The position numbers and the translations under genes were made by a program. Under the pieces are notes generated by a model, which was given only the letters and a program-made list of their open reading frames with translations, was not told the DNA's origin and searched no databases. Source: Myxocyprinus asiaticus (taxonomy: Eukaryota; Chordata; Actinopteri; Cypriniformes; Catostomidae). Taken from it: a DNA stretch of 64,000 bases. Below, piece by piece: positions 1 to 12,597 of this stretch; within the stretch, counting starts at the first letter, position 1, and every line of letters begins with the position of its first letter. The stretch lies in assembly GCF_019703515.2 (NCBI RefSeq), contig NC_059362.1:23620826-23684825 (forward strand), written 5' to 3'.

Positions 1-155
1 TTTTTTTTCAGACATGGTCTGAGATAATCCCATGTTTTTGACTTGTGTCATAATAAAACCATGGTATTTTTTGAAGCATCTTGGAGTACTATGACAGTAT
101 CATGAAATATGAATATCATTCAGTACCATGGTATTACCCTGGTAATGGCACAGTG
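1..155. repeat. Degenerate interspersed repeat with CCATGGTA boxes
   Basis: The motifs ACCATGGTAT occur near 58 and 125 and TTACCCTGGTAATGG near 132, in the style of a degenerate palindromic element. Tandem TTTA units follow (159-181). The ends cannot be defined. Confidence 0.35.
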
Positions 156-2078
156 TCTTTTATTTATTTATTTATTTATTTATTTTTTTTTTGTCTCATC
201 ACTCTTTTCAGTTTTCTCATCTCTGCTCCCTCACTTTATCATTTTATCTCTGTTGCTTCCATTCTGACCTCGTCACCATAGTTTTGAATGGGTAGCCTAC
301 ATGTCCAAAAATGGTAATTTCATGGTATTTTTGTTTAAACGAAAACCAAACCGGCTTTGTTTGAATCAGACAGCTCCTTCAGTTAATGGCAGTATTTTAT
401 AAAAGATGTATTAAAATTCTATCACTGAAAACGACGCAACCTCTCCCATTAGCCTATGATTATTTACCAATTTTTAATAATCTGATTTTTAAACATACGG
501 TCAAATCATATTGCCGAGTGGAAAGTTTGCTAGTAGAATACAAGTCCTTATAGTGCAAGTGAATGGTGGCCAGAAATTTAAAGCTCCAAAAATAAACAGC
601 TTATGCTCCGTGCAAATTCAAAATTAAATTTTTGCTCCCTCTAAGGGCACTGCTGCGGGAGGGGATGCCACTCAAAAGCTCGTTCCAAATGAAAGTGAGA
701 ACATGAATGGGCCCTTCCACAAGACGAATGCTACATTCATACAGTAATGCCATGTTCCTTTTCAGAGTACCCACTTCAAGGGCTCTGCCCCTCGGAGTGA
801 GTTGGGCATAGGGAGGATCACTTGCGATTAAAATCCACCCCCGATCTGCTGTAGCGCACAGTCAAAGGCACCTATGCTTAATTTTCTTTAATAGGCCTAT
901 GCCCACAATACACAAAGAAACCTCATAACACATTATTACTGTTATTGTGAGATTTTAATTTTTATTTAACTAATTCAATGTAATTATTACAATTTCTACT
1001 TTTTTTCTGGACGACCAGAAGGGCACCTTTAGATTTGTGAATGAAAGGGGCTCGCGCCCCTCCTGCCCCCATTCTGTGCATGTCAAAGAATAAGTTCGAT
1101 CAAAGCGGGCATTGTGGAATACTAGCATTTAAGTTGGGTTAGTTGTGATCTACTACTATTGTTCTGACAAAAATACAAAGGTGAAAGAAATAGGCCTAAC
1201 TGAATTATGTTTTATGAGGAAAATACCTTTTGAGACCTTTGCTGAACTTCTCGTCCTTGGTTTATTCACCAAGCTCTATCAAACCAAGAAGAAAGAGAAA
1301 CAGGGTCTATTCCTACTATAACCAATAAATATTTGTTATCCATCAAAGTCCTGCTTGCTTATAGATAGCTGCTGTGTTGTTTACTGTGTGAATGAGAACT
1401 TTTTTGGCTTGGGAAAGAAATATGGGGCCGCTGTTACTTAATGATTCAGGAATTTGATATCTTTTTTTCTTGCCAATACTGGAAAGTGAAGTAACAAACA
1501 CATGCTATTTTTAGAGATTCCATTGCAAGCCAATCATGCCTCAGTCCTCCTCAAAGGAAATGACTCCTTAATATTGTGGAATCTCTGAATGATTCCTGCA
1601 GATGACGTCATCAAATTCAAAAATCTAATTTTATCCAAAGGAACACAAATTTCGGACCTTATCAGTGGCTCTTCTCTTTAGGAATTCAAGCTAGCTAGCC
1701 AACATGAATCCATTTTGTTAATGGTCTAAACAAGAAAACAGCTAACTGAAATATCTAGAGCAGATTTAGCAGTGTCATTGTGGCACATTCCTGCTTTTAC
1801 TCCACCTGAGCATTGCAAGCATTGAAATCCTTTATTGTATACCTGTATACAAACACAACAGTGGCACTGAACAGAGGGTCCAGGGGGTTGAAATAATAAT
1901 TTGAGACAGACAGTGGAGGTGGAGGTTTCACAGATATTCTTGATGGTGCAACTGGCACATGAGAGGAATGTTCCACAGTGTGTGGATGGAGTGTCCAGTG
2001 AGACCCCAGCTGAAAATTAGTTGTGGCATTTCAGAAACAGATCACAGCATTTCTTTGTTTGGTCTCATTACTGTATAT
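156..2078. other. Intronic DNA, mostly unexplained
   Basis: No gene is seen. Positions 545-590 carry a fragment of the A-type palindromic element (AGTGCAAGTGAATGGTGGCC, then AGCTCCAAAA). Positions 630-870 and 1005-1080 are more G+C-rich, with GGGGCTCGCGCCCC near 1049, perhaps an old repeat. The rest shows nothing I can name. Confidence 0.5.
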
Positions 2079-2446
2079 ACAGAGTTGGGAGGGTTACTTT
2101 TGAAATGTATTCCACTACAGATTACAGAATACATGCTGTAAAATGTCATTTGTAATGTATTCCGTTAGATTACTCAAGGTCAGTAAATCTAAATACTTTG
2201 GATTGCTTCTTCAGCACTGGCAGATTTTTTCACTTGTTTTGACTATAAAAATTCTGCCAAAATACACATGCTAAAAATACATTCTCTGAAAAACCTAAAT
2301 ATCTTATGCAGTGTTGTTTCTAAAACAAGATAAATCTAATTGATTTTAATGATTTAAATTGTTACTGTAGTGGAATACATTTACTTATATTTTGTATTTT
2401 AAATATGTAATCCCGTTACATGTATTCCGTTACTCCACAACCCTGT
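2079..2446. mobile_element. Short non-autonomous element with inverted ends
   Basis: The left end ACAGAGTTGGGAGGGTTAC and the right end (reverse complement ACAGGGTTGTGGAGTAACGG) are related. Both are followed inward by GTATTCC/ACATTAC-type motifs, as expected of an imperfect palindromic MITE of about 370 bp. No coding capacity is seen. The superfamily is not assigned. Confidence 0.6.
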
Positions 2447-3274
2447 GTATGAATTAGGGTGGTACAGCTGGTGTTTGAGTGGGGATGTTTTTGGGTACTT
2501 GCTTTTGGCAAACACTTTTTTCAAATGTTTACTGCACAGTTTGTTATCTTGAGCACAAAAGTGATTGTGATCTCAGTTATTTTCCATCTAGTGTTAATCT
2601 GCTATCCCCATCCCTCTCATGAAATCAGAATTTGAGTTTTGTAAATTTTTTATGGTCAGAGTTCTTTTTGGTTTGAGGCTATCAATATGCATATGTACTC
2701 TCTTTCGTTAAAAAAGAACCAAAAATATTGATTACTCATATTTTATTCAAATTTCTTATCCAATAAAATGCTCTCTAGAATGAGAATGTTCCTCCCCCAT
2801 TACCACCTGCTTCTGACTAGCAATAGCAAATCATGATTCACGGCTGTGACCTAACTAAAACCTATTGCCTGTTTAAAGAAAATGAAGCCCTTCGATACAG
2901 TGTGTCCTTCCCCAACTTCATCTTTCTATAGGAAACACATCAACAAAGGGAAAAAATGCTCGTCAAGCCATTTCATGGTGTCTTTAAAATTAAAGCTGAA
3001 GTAGTAATTTCGGTGACACTAGAGCCACTGAATGCAATTGCAGAAATAAACAATGTTTTCAAAATAGCTTTCTGAATACACCCCTTGTCTGCAGTTGTTC
3101 AAACAGTCAGATAGTTCCACCCCCAGCTGATGCCATTTGTTGAGTTGTTGGGGCAGGTCTAAGCGGGTTGCTCAAAACAAACATAGGAATTTTTATAGCA
3201 CCACAGAGACACATTGTTTACAGTTTCCAAGAAAACTAACCAATGAAGGGCTTACTTATAGTTGTCTCTGCATA
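2447..3274. other. Intronic DNA, nothing recognised
   Basis: AT-rich sequence without ORFs, splice-site-bounded exons or repeats that I can identify. Confidence 0.5.
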
Positions 3275-3944
3275 TTAAAGGAATAGTTCACCCAACAATT
3301 ATCTCATCATTTACTTACTCTCATGCCATCCCAGATGTTTATGACTTTCAATCTTCTGCTGAACACAAACTAAGGTTTTTAGAAGAATATCTAAGCTTGT
3401 AGGTCCATACAATGCAAGTGAATGGTGACCAGACCTTTCAAGCTCCAAAAATCACATAAAGGGTAGCAAAAAAGTAATCCATAAGAATCCAGTAGTTAAA
3501 TTTACATCTTCAGAAGCAATATGATTGGTGTGGGTGAGAAACAGATCACTATTTAAGTCCTTTTTTACTATAAACTTTTACTTTCACATTCTTCTTTTTT
3601 TGTTTTTGGCAATTTACATTCTTTTTGCATATCGCCACCTACTGGGCAGGGAAGAGAATTAAAAAAGTTAGTAAAAAAGGACAACTATTGATCTGTTTCT
3701 CACCCACACCTGTCATATCACTTCTGAAAATATTGATTTAACCACTGGAGTCATGTGGATTACTTTTATGCTGCCTTTGTGTGCTTTTTGGAGCTTCAAA
3801 GTTCTGGCCAGCATTCACTTGCATTATAAGGACATACCGAGCTGAGATATTTTTGTAAAAATCATAGTTTGTGTTCAGCAGAAGAAAGAAAGTCATACAC
3901 ATCTGGGATGGCATGATTTTTTTGGGGGTGAACTATCCCTTTAA
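3275..3944. mobile_element. A-type palindromic element, complete (TTAA-flanked)
   Basis: It starts TTAAAGGAATAGTTCACCC and ends GGGTGAACTATCCCTTTAA. The two arms are inverted copies of each other: left TCTCATCATTTACTTACTC and AGTGAATGGTGACCAGACC, right the reverse complements. TTAA stands at both outer ends. It has no coding capacity and is a fold-back MITE. TTAA target use would fit the piggyBac or Kolobok superfamilies; I cannot choose. Confidence 0.85.
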
Positions 3945-5761
3945 GCTGAGATAGAAGAAAGAATTTAACACTGAAAAAAGTTACATACTGTACTTAAGCT
4001 TTAAAAGTCCAACATGTTCTCTAAGAAGTTTTAATATATATATATATATATATTTTAATACAGCTGATCTTACATTTCAACTAATATTACTGAAGAAATA
4101 TTCTGAAAACAAAACAGAATAACATTTTCTATCAGTCTGATGGTCTATTTAATGCAATAACCACTAGCGCTGTTTTTACGCACATGTAAGACTTGCTGTT
4201 GTTGTTTCCTCTGCCCACAATTTCAGTAGATATTCAGCAGTTGAAATATACAGACACTGGCAACAAGCTCTCTGGTGTGGGAAGTGCATGACTGGATCAG
4301 GTGAAGCCCTCTGGTTGACTGATTAACAGCTTTTTATTAAAGCTCCTTAATTAAAAATGCTGCAGATATGAACTCAGAAATGTTCATCTCTGATTTGGAA
4401 TTAAATAATTACCGACAACAGAATGGATGGTATAGAAACAAAGATTCTATAGATTGTGTCATTAATACTAGTGTAAAAATAAAGATTATAATTCATAATA
4501 GCCACTTTACTCAGTGTGTTTTACAATGCAGTGTAAATCATAGTGATATGTGTGCTATAGTGGTCTGTGTGCCAGTGAACAAATAAAAGAGTGTTTTGGC
4601 TAAACATCAGCTAAGTTTTGCTTGTGAACAGCATGGCTATGCTACACTATCACTTAACCAGCATAAACCAGCTTGGACATGCATGGAAATTCAGGACATT
4701 CGTTTCAGCCTGCATTTACCAGTGGTTATTATCAAAATGAAGTACAATTGATACATACAGTACAGCAATAAATCAGTATGTTTTGTTCAAAGAGATTTGC
4801 TCAATGTTGAAAATATTAGGAAACATTGTTGTGACTAGATGGAATTTGGATGTTGAAATTTGATCAGAGGTGGCACTTGGGCAGAAACATTTGAGTACCA
4901 ATGTGTTCTGATCATCACAGCACACACTATTTCCCAACCCAGCAACAGAGGTTTGAGGTCGAGCTGGAGAGGGACAACAGTGAACGGGGATTTCTGCCCA
5001 CATGGTGTTGCATAATGAAAGGAGACGGAGATACACTTGGACTTCATGGACGTGGTGGTTGCAGACTGGAAATGCAAATCCTTATCCTTCTCCCTCTCCA
5101 ACTGCAACTGGGCCTCTTCCTGTCAATATAAATAGTCTTTGAGCCGGCATGGAGGAGCCAGGCTCTGGAATGCGGGCCATGCCATGACTTGACATTTTCC
5201 AAACGGCTTTACTTTCTCCGCCTTTCTCCACCTTCTTAGGGAATATCTAGGTGTTCAACAGAGAGAGAGATCAGAGAGAACAAGCCAACAGGGAGATACA
5301 GACATCCATAAGAGGTGTAGCAGACAGACATAGATTAAGTCTGGTGCTAGTGACATTGCCTCAACACACCAATGTTTCTCCCTAGGGATAAATAAAATGT
5401 ACTTTAATAACAATGTGTCATCAGGGATCCCACTCCTTTTGACCAATGAATTTCCAGGAAAGTCCATGACTTTTCCAGATGTTTGAAATTACTGTAAAAG
5501 GATGCTTTAAAATCATTTGTAGAGATTGAAACCATAAAGAGCCATTTCTACCTGATTAAATGTTATAAAATATATCAATTTATATTCACTGTAGACCTTC
5601 TCCATGACTTTCTACGATTTTATAAATTTCCATGTCTTATCCAGGCATGGAAATCACAATTTTAAAATTCTCTGATATTTCCAGATTTTTTTGATGCACT
5701 TTCTTTATGCATCACTGTTGTCGGTAACACATTACAATAAGGTTATATTTGTTAACATTAG
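3945..5761. other. Intronic DNA, nothing firm
   Basis: A (TA)n run lies at about 4034-4053. Several short overlapping open frames between 4770 and 5470 have no recognisable domain and no splice context, so I treat them as chance. Positions 5725-5761 are the left end of the GGTAACA-type element interrupted by the next feature. Confidence 0.5.
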
Positions 5762-6600
5762 TTAAAGGGATCGTTCACCCAAAAATGAAAATTTTCTCAT
5801 CATTTACTCACTTTTATGCCATCCCAGATGTGTATGACTTTCTTTCTTCTGCTGAACACAAACAAAGATTTTAAAAGAATATCTCAGCTCTGTAGGTCCA
5901 TAGAATGCAAGTGAATGGTGACCAGACCATTGAAACTCCAAAAATCACATAAAGGCAGCATAAAAGTAATCCATAAGACTCCAGTGGTTTAATCTATGAC
6001 TTCTGAAGCGATGCAATCGCTTTTGGGTGACAAAGATAAACATATATTTTTTAAAAGGATAAATATATCCTTTTTTACCATAAATCTCCACTTTTACTTC
6101 CAGAATTTTAAAGTGGAGATTAAGTGGAGATTTATAGTAAAAAAAAATACGAATAAAAATATTGATCTGTTTCTCACTCACACCTAGTATATAGCTTCAA
6201 TAGGCACGGATTTAACCACTGGAGTCATATGTATTACTTTTATGCTGCCTTTATATGAATTTGGAGATTCAGCGGTCTGTTCACCATTCACTTGCATTGT
6301 ATGGACCTACAGAGTTGAAATATTCTTCTAAAAATCTTCATTTGTGTTCAGCAGAAGAAAGAAAGTCATACACATATGGGATGGCATGAGGGTGAATAAA
6401 TGATGAGAGAATTTTCATTTCTGGGTGAACTATCCCTTTAATGTATTAGGTATCATGAACTAACAATGAGCAATATTTTTTATAGCATTTATTAATCTTG
6501 GATAATAATAATTTATAAATATACTATTGTTCATTGTTAGTTCATGCTAGTTCATAATGCATAAACTAATGTTTTGGAATAAATAATGTAAACAAACAAG
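5726..6600. mobile_element. GGTAACA-type element split by an A-type element
   Basis: The left part GGTAACACATTACAATAAGG (from 5726) and the right part with TATCATGAACTAACAATGAG to about 6600 resemble the element at 32239-32580. Between them lies the A-type element at 5762-6441, so the A-type element inserted later. Confidence 0.55.
5762..6441. mobile_element. A-type palindromic element, complete (TTAA-flanked)
   Basis: The left end is TTAAAGGGATCGTTCACCC and the right end GGGTGAACTATCCCTTTAA, with inverted arms as in the copy at 3275-3944. The centre (about 6075-6160) carries duplicated TTAAAGTGGAGATT-like motifs. No transposase is present. Confidence 0.87.
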
Positions 6601-7856
6601 TTACTTTTGCTAATTATGCTTTTTAGCATATTCAAATGGAAGAAAATCTCTTACTTTTTTCTGCAGTTTTCAGTTTTAATGATGATTAAGTACATATTTG
6701 AAAGTCTCATAGTATGTGACCTGAGTCTGTAATTTATCCAAGACGTTGTGATTTTTTGGCCTGTAGATGGGAGTGTTGCATTTCCAAATCGAGTCACAAA
6801 CATTCACCTCTCTGAACATAGCAAAATGCTTCTATATATGTACTCAATATAAATACTTCAGTGATTATATGCAGTAGTTACATATCCCAGGGTTATATTT
6901 ATTGGGATATGTTTGTCATGGTTTGGATGGTCTGCACTGTAGTCCCTAATAAGTTAACAGAACTCAAAAAGGCAGTCAGTTCCATTAATAATCTCCCAAG
7001 TTTAAGTTAATAAATCTTTCAGATTTATATTTTTTACTATATGTTACTTGCTCTAAACTTGAAACATTGAGTAAGCTAACTCACACATTTTGATAGTCCT
7101 TAACTGTAAACATAACTCTTTGGTTGAATGTAAAATTAAGAATTAATCAAAACTTTAATATTTCAAGTAGAGGTAACCTAGCTAGCTAGTACAGTGAAGG
7201 CTGAGTGCCCAAATTGAGATGTGAATTTCTTACAGATCAGGGAACACCTGTGGATAAAATAGACTTAAATGTGCACATACTGTACATATAAACACCATAT
7301 TATATATTCAACAAGTTACAAATCAATAGCCATGTAACTCCTGTGCTTACTCTTTGTTAATAATTTTCCAGTTAATGATAATATGTTACCTATATTGTTA
7401 ATATTTTAAAATAGTTTTGAGCACAATTTGAAATGCAGAAATGTTTGCAGAAAATCTATTTTTAATTGTATTGTTTTTACAATTTAGAGGACATTCTCGT
7501 ACAACTATATTGTTATGGTGGGCATGGTAGAGGTTTGTTTCACCACACATTGTAGATCCTCTGAACTTTATTTCCAGCATGAGAAGTCATGTCCACTTCC
7601 AAGATCTTATTCTACAGTTTCTTCATATTCATACTGTGTAAAAATGGAAACTGTGACAAGAGTGAATCGAGTGTGGCTCCGATTTCAACAGCAGACAGTG
7701 ATTTATATAAACAGACAGATCTCTCTTGTCTATATCAATATTCAGTCTACATAATTTGAAGCAATTCAATTATTTGAGATAATTCAAAATCAGGCTTACA
7801 AAGTACACTTTACTAAGACCTATTTATACAGTATAACTATAATAATCATATTTATA
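6601..7856. other. Intronic DNA, nothing recognised
   Basis: AT-rich, with no gene-like signal. The open frames near 7400-7754 overlap on opposite strands and show no domain. Confidence 0.5.
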
Positions 7857-8054
7857 CACTGCAAAAAGTGTTAACCTACAGTTATTACCTATTACCTATT
7901 GGTAACAGTGGAATACATTTCTATTTTACTTTTTTAAATTACTTTTGTTGGTAACCTAATGTAGTCAAGTTGATTCAGTCAATATTTGACTTAATTCTGC
8001 CACATGAATCACATATATTAACTTACTTTACAAAACATGTTTTACAGTGCAATG
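7857..8054. mobile_element. Small MITE with CACTG ends
   Basis: The left end ACACTGCAAAAAGTG and the right end TTTTACAGTGCA are inverted relative to each other (about 200 bp). The interior is AT-rich and non-coding. It may be related to the larger element at 45390-46280, which begins TACACTGAAAAAAATGA. Confidence 0.5.
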
Positions 8055-8741
8055 TCTGCTGGCTAAGGTGGATATCTTTAGTTTGTGATCAAATGTGAAT
8101 TTCATGTGCATAATCCATTAATAACTTGTGAATGAGCCTATGTAGTTACATAAAATGTAAACACATCTCCCATTATTCAGCTTTGCAGTTTCCCTTACTT
8201 TCACAAAGTCATGGGTGTGAATGTATTCTCACGCACTCTTTTGAAATCCAATCATGTGTGAAGAAACAGCGCCATTTTCTTTTGTATCTACCAAACTTGT
8301 AAATGACAGGCCTCATGTGTCAGGCCTCTGTCTTTCCCAGTGCAAATTCTGGTCTGATCTCCCATCAGAGTACATCATTTTGAGTCAGTGAGCTAACGCA
8401 CCATTCAAACTCCTTTAGGTGTTGTTTGTTACACATTCATCATTTAATGTGCAACATCATCAGTCAATGACTGATCACTATCTGATCCAAGCTTCTTTCT
8501 TTTTTCTTCTGGGTTTTCTTCTGTGTGTCAGTAGGGAAGACCTCTTGGAGAGCTTCTTGGGACTTATAAGCTGATTATTGAAGTAAAAATATGATACTGC
8601 TTTTGTAACCGAATGATATGGCAGTTTGAAAATGTTTTATTATTGGTGCACACCACATGTGTGGTGGATAAATAATGCAATTTCCTAAGAAATTCTATTA
8701 CAGCACAATAATACAGTAAAATACAGACCTAAGTGTTTACA
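8055..8741. other. Intronic DNA, nothing recognised
   Basis: No gene, RNA or repeat could be supported. Confidence 0.5.
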
Positions 8742-9000
8742 CTACCAGTCAAAAGTTTGGACACAGCTACTCATTCTTTATTATAACTAATTTCCACATT
8801 TTTTAAAATAGTAACAAATCATCAAAACTACAAATTAATACAAATGGAAGAATGATAATTATGTACACACACAAAAAAAAAAAAAAAAAAAAAAAGATTT
8901 TTTTGCAGGTTGTTGTTTACTTAACTAAAATTAACCAAAAAAAAAAAAAAAAAAAAAAAAAAACACACAGTTCTAGAATTTTGTAACAACTTAATTTCAT
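8742..9000. repeat. Tc1-related repeat fragment plus A-rich tracts
   Basis: CTACCAGTCAAAAGTTTGGA (8742-8761) is a motif I associate with ends of a Tc1-like fish repeat. Two A runs follow (about 8872-8895 and 8937-8963). The copy is incomplete. Confidence 0.45.
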
Positions 9001-9011
9001 TGCATTCTATT

Positions 9012-9013
<2 letters not shown>

Positions 9014-9062
<49 letters not shown>
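9014..9062. repeat. (TA)n microsatellite
   Basis: About 24 perfect AT units, likely polymorphic in length. Confidence 0.95.
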
Positions 9063-9065
<3 letters not shown>

Positions 9066-9084
9066 TTAAGTTTACTTAATTGTT

Positions 9085-10590
9085 GAATTTCAGTCAGGAT
9101 TTAGGCCCCATCATAGTACAGAGACTGCACTTATCAGAGTTACAAATGACTTGCTCTTATCATCTGATTGCTGCTGCATTTCTCTTCTAGTACTTTTTAG
9201 ATCTTCAACACCGTAGATCACGATATTCTCTTGGATAGGCTTGAGAATTACGTTGGCATTTGTGGACAGGCACTAGATTGGTTTAGGTCCTACTTATCCG
9301 ACCACTACTACTTTGTATGTGTAAATGAGGAATTGTAGATCAAACTATATTTAAGTACCACAGGAATCAGTTTAAAGGGATAGTTCACCCAAAAATGTAA
9401 ATTATCTCATCATTTACTCACCCTCATGCCATCCCAGATGTATATGACTTTCTTCAGCAGAACACATTTGAAGAAAAATATAAAAATATCTCATCTCAGT
9501 AGGTCTTTATAATGGATGTGGATGGTAACACGATTTTTGATGCTCCAAAAAGCACAGACAATCAGCATTAACGTCATCCATAAAATCATGGTTAAATGAA
9601 CGTCTTATAAAGTGATACGATCACTTTTTGTACTAAAAAGATACATTTTTAAGTGCTTTTTAACTATAAATCATCGCGTTCAGTAAGCAGCAGTATGCAC
9701 GTTCACGAGAGGGCTGAGGTCACGAGGTCTTTCCAGCGATGGCATGGCAACGTTCCATTTGTTGCAGCAGACGCTCTCTACCTCTGTTGGCATTGCCTGG
9801 AATTGCTTACATGTGCACCACCACGTCTCCTGAGCTCTCTGTCTATCTGAGGCTTGTTGGTCCAGCCTCCTTCATCTCCCTGTGCTCCTGGTCAGAGTAC
9901 TCAGGTTCAAATAAAAATCTCCTCTTCTCCTCTTAAATCAAAAACTTCTGACATCTTTGTTTAAATTAGCTTCAGATTGTTTACAGCATTTGGTCTGTAA
10001 AGCATTCCTTCCACTAAGTTGTAAACAGCGCTGCTCTCCTGGGTGTGTCACGCATGCATCACTTCTCGCGTGAACATGCTAACGCCAATATGTCACACGA
10101 TAGACTGAGTGACCTCAGCCCTCTCGTGAACGCGCATACCGCTGCTTAACAGAAGCAATTATTTATAGTTAAAAAGTACTTAAATATTGATCTTTTTCAT
10201 ACCAAAAGTGATCGTATCGCTTTATAAGACATTCATTTAACCACTGGAGTCGTATGGATGACGTTAAAGCTGATTATCTGTGATTTTTGGAGCATAGAAA
10301 ATCGTGTTACCATCCACATCCATTATAAAGACCTACTGAGCTGAGATATTTTTATATTTTTCTTCGAAACCTGACGAAATTTCACAATTCTCCAAGTTTG
10401 CAGATTGTATCAATGATATCAAAGATTGGATGGCTAGAAATGTATTTCTACTCAATTCCAACAAAATAGAGGTACTAATTATTGGACCAAAAACCAAAAA
10501 ATAAATAAAAAATAAGCCGCTAAAATATAATCTGACTCTCGATGGATGTACTGTAACGTTGTGTCGTACATTTGAGTTTAGACTACATGA
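9085..10590 (+). pseudogene. LINE reverse transcriptase relic (L2-like), split by a palindromic element
   Basis: The left part (about 9085-9371) reads with frame breaks as [20 protein letters not shown] and, later, a V-P-Q-like stretch. The right part (about 10368-10590) reads DCINDIKDWMARN, LNSNKIEVLIIGPK. These are reverse-transcriptase motifs of L2/jockey-type LINEs: the H-S-T-E-T-A block before the catalytic region, and the N-x-x-K-T/I-E-V-L-I-I-G-P-K block after it. The catalytic YADD segment that should lie between is missing. A B-type element occupies the gap. Confidence 0.75.
9372..10366. mobile_element. B-type palindromic element, right end lost
   Basis: It starts TTAAAGGGATAGTTCACCC. 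The left arm includes GTAGGTCTTTATAATGGATG, GCACGTTCACGAGAGGGCTG; the right arm carries their complements (CAGCCCTCTCGTGAACG at about 10117, CATCCACATCCATTATAAAG at about 10311). The expected right end GGGTGAACTATCCC is absent: the arm stops near 10366, where the LINE relic resumes. The loop (about 9730-10090) has open frames without any domain. Confidence 0.82.
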
Positions 10591-12026
10591 ATACTTTTTG
10601 TAGCACCTATGAAATTGGGCAGGGGATTTCCATTTCCAAGCATGCATTGCATGGGACTGGATAGTTTGAACAAATGTTGATCTTAAGTTTTATTTGATGC
10701 ATTTCTGAGCAAGATGAGAACAGGAGGATATTTGTTAATGTTTTATGTTCTGTTCTGTTATGTTGGTATTTAAAAAGAGTGTCTGTTAAGCTGGAGTTTT
10801 GGGGGTTACCATTGTGGTAAAGATTGGCACTTGTGTTTAGGTTGAGGAGAGACTTTTACTTTTAAGAGATTTTTGATTTGAGTGCTGCTTAACTCTACAA
10901 GTAGTTGCTATCAAATTGACAGTACAAGTTTTACTGTCATTGAACCTGCTCACATGACATATACTAATGCTTAATAAAATAAATGAAGTTGGACCAACAT
11001 AAGAAAATTAATTACATTAAACATCAGTAAATATAGTTTGACAAACCTAATAAAGAACATTGATTTGACCTAATCCAACTAGATTATGTTGGCTGTATGA
11101 AACTGATTAATCTAAATAAAAGAAATTAAATTGCTTGTATAAACTTTCTCAAATTCAGTTAAGTAAGGGTAATGACTTCATTTTTTGAGTATAGTGACCA
11201 AAAGAGTTTAACCAATTTAACACTATATTATATTTTAGCTTCTTCAAAGTAGCCGTACTTTGCCTAGAATTACTGCACTAGCCGTTCTCTCAACCACTTT
11301 CAAGAGGTGCCACCTGTGATGCTTTTTAAACAGTTTTGAAGGAGTTGACATGTATTTTGGGCACTTGTTGGCCTCAAATCAACCATTTAAATAAATAAAT
11401 AAATAAATACATTTTAGTTTAGTTCTCTTATGTAAGCATGCTTTCTATTTGTATACAACACTAATGTCAAGCATTAAAAACCTGTACATCAAAAAAGGTT
11501 ATTAAGATCTTATGAAACATCATTTCAGTCCAGTATGTTTAAAATGTGTTTTGTTCCTTCTGTTAAACACTTGATTTTTCCATGCATTGACATTTTCATG
11601 CAATTACCCTGTTCAGGAAGTCAGTGTGGCCGGCTGCTTGCTTGACTTGTCTTTTAGTTATCCGTCCTGAACCGAGGATAGTGACCAGGTGACATCATTT
11701 CTGTTTGAAAGGAGCATATCTTCCTCTTTTGCATTCTTCCACTTAAACCATTAGCCCCATTCATTTGCAGGTGTGGAGAGGCAAGGCATTATGTAAACAT
11801 TAGCTTTGGCAAAAGATCAATAGTGCCCAGGCTTTGGAAGGTGATAGAGGTGCCTCTATAGATTTATGCCTCCAAGGAATGCCCAGAGAGGTCTCAGAGT
11901 GTTTTTGTTTATGTGTGTAAGTGAGTTTGTGTCTGTGCATGCAGGTGAGAATACCAACATGTGCCATGAAGCTGTAAGTTATTTTTCTTCTGTACACAGG
12001 TGTGTATGTGTTTACATACTTAGCTG
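10591..12026. other. Intronic DNA, nothing firm
   Basis: Short tandem AAAT units occur at 11389-11410. Positions 10970-11230 are AT-rich and may be an old MITE, but I cannot define ends. Confidence 0.45.
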
Positions 12027-12210
12027 TAGTTTGGGGACAAACTTGAATAGCAAATTCTGATAAAACCTCCCTTTGGAGAACTCATTTGGAAAAACGATAT
12101 ATATATATATATAATTTTCCTTTTAGGGGTATGGTTGGGGCTAGTATGTAGTTATTATAATTACCTTTATATAACAACAATAAAAGTCTATGGTATGTCC
12201 CCATTTAGAT
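12027..12210. repeat. Degenerate copy of a GTCCCC-type repeat
   Basis: It contains GTTTGGGGACAAAC, then AGGGGTATGGTTGGGG, AAAGTCTATGG and TGTCCCCATTTAG. The same order is seen near 30325-30445, 44990-45180 and 46435-46700. A short TA run is at 12099-12113. Confidence 0.5.
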
Positions 12211-12597
12211 AGCTATGTGTGCATGTTCTCCACAGAATTCCACATCTGTTCCTAAGTATTGTCTTTAGGGTTGTACAGCCTTTTGAGAATCTCCTTAGTA
12301 ATGTTACATAATTACTTTGGTAATTAATCATAGTGATACAATTCATTCTTCATTCATTCATCAAGTTGATCATGCTATCCACCCTAGAGGATTACTGCCA
12401 CATCCTGATACACAAAGCCAACAGCAAATCCATTCTGCCTTCAGCAGAATACAAGAGCACACATGAAATAGGCAGCATTCAAAAGTGAGAAGAATCATTT
12501 TGTGCCATTTAAATGTGCATTGAATTACCTTGAAAGCTAATAACCACGCAAACAGAATTTAAGCTAAGTGAATTTAACCACATTATTTATGTAAATC

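Noticed and set aside
4773..5131. Three overlapping frames on both strands near 5 kb
   Set aside because: Frames on opposite strands overlap, have no recognisable domain and lack exon-like splice boundaries.
9653..9936. Overlapping frames as a small gene
   Set aside because: They lie in the loop of a B-type palindromic element and contain no domain or splice context.
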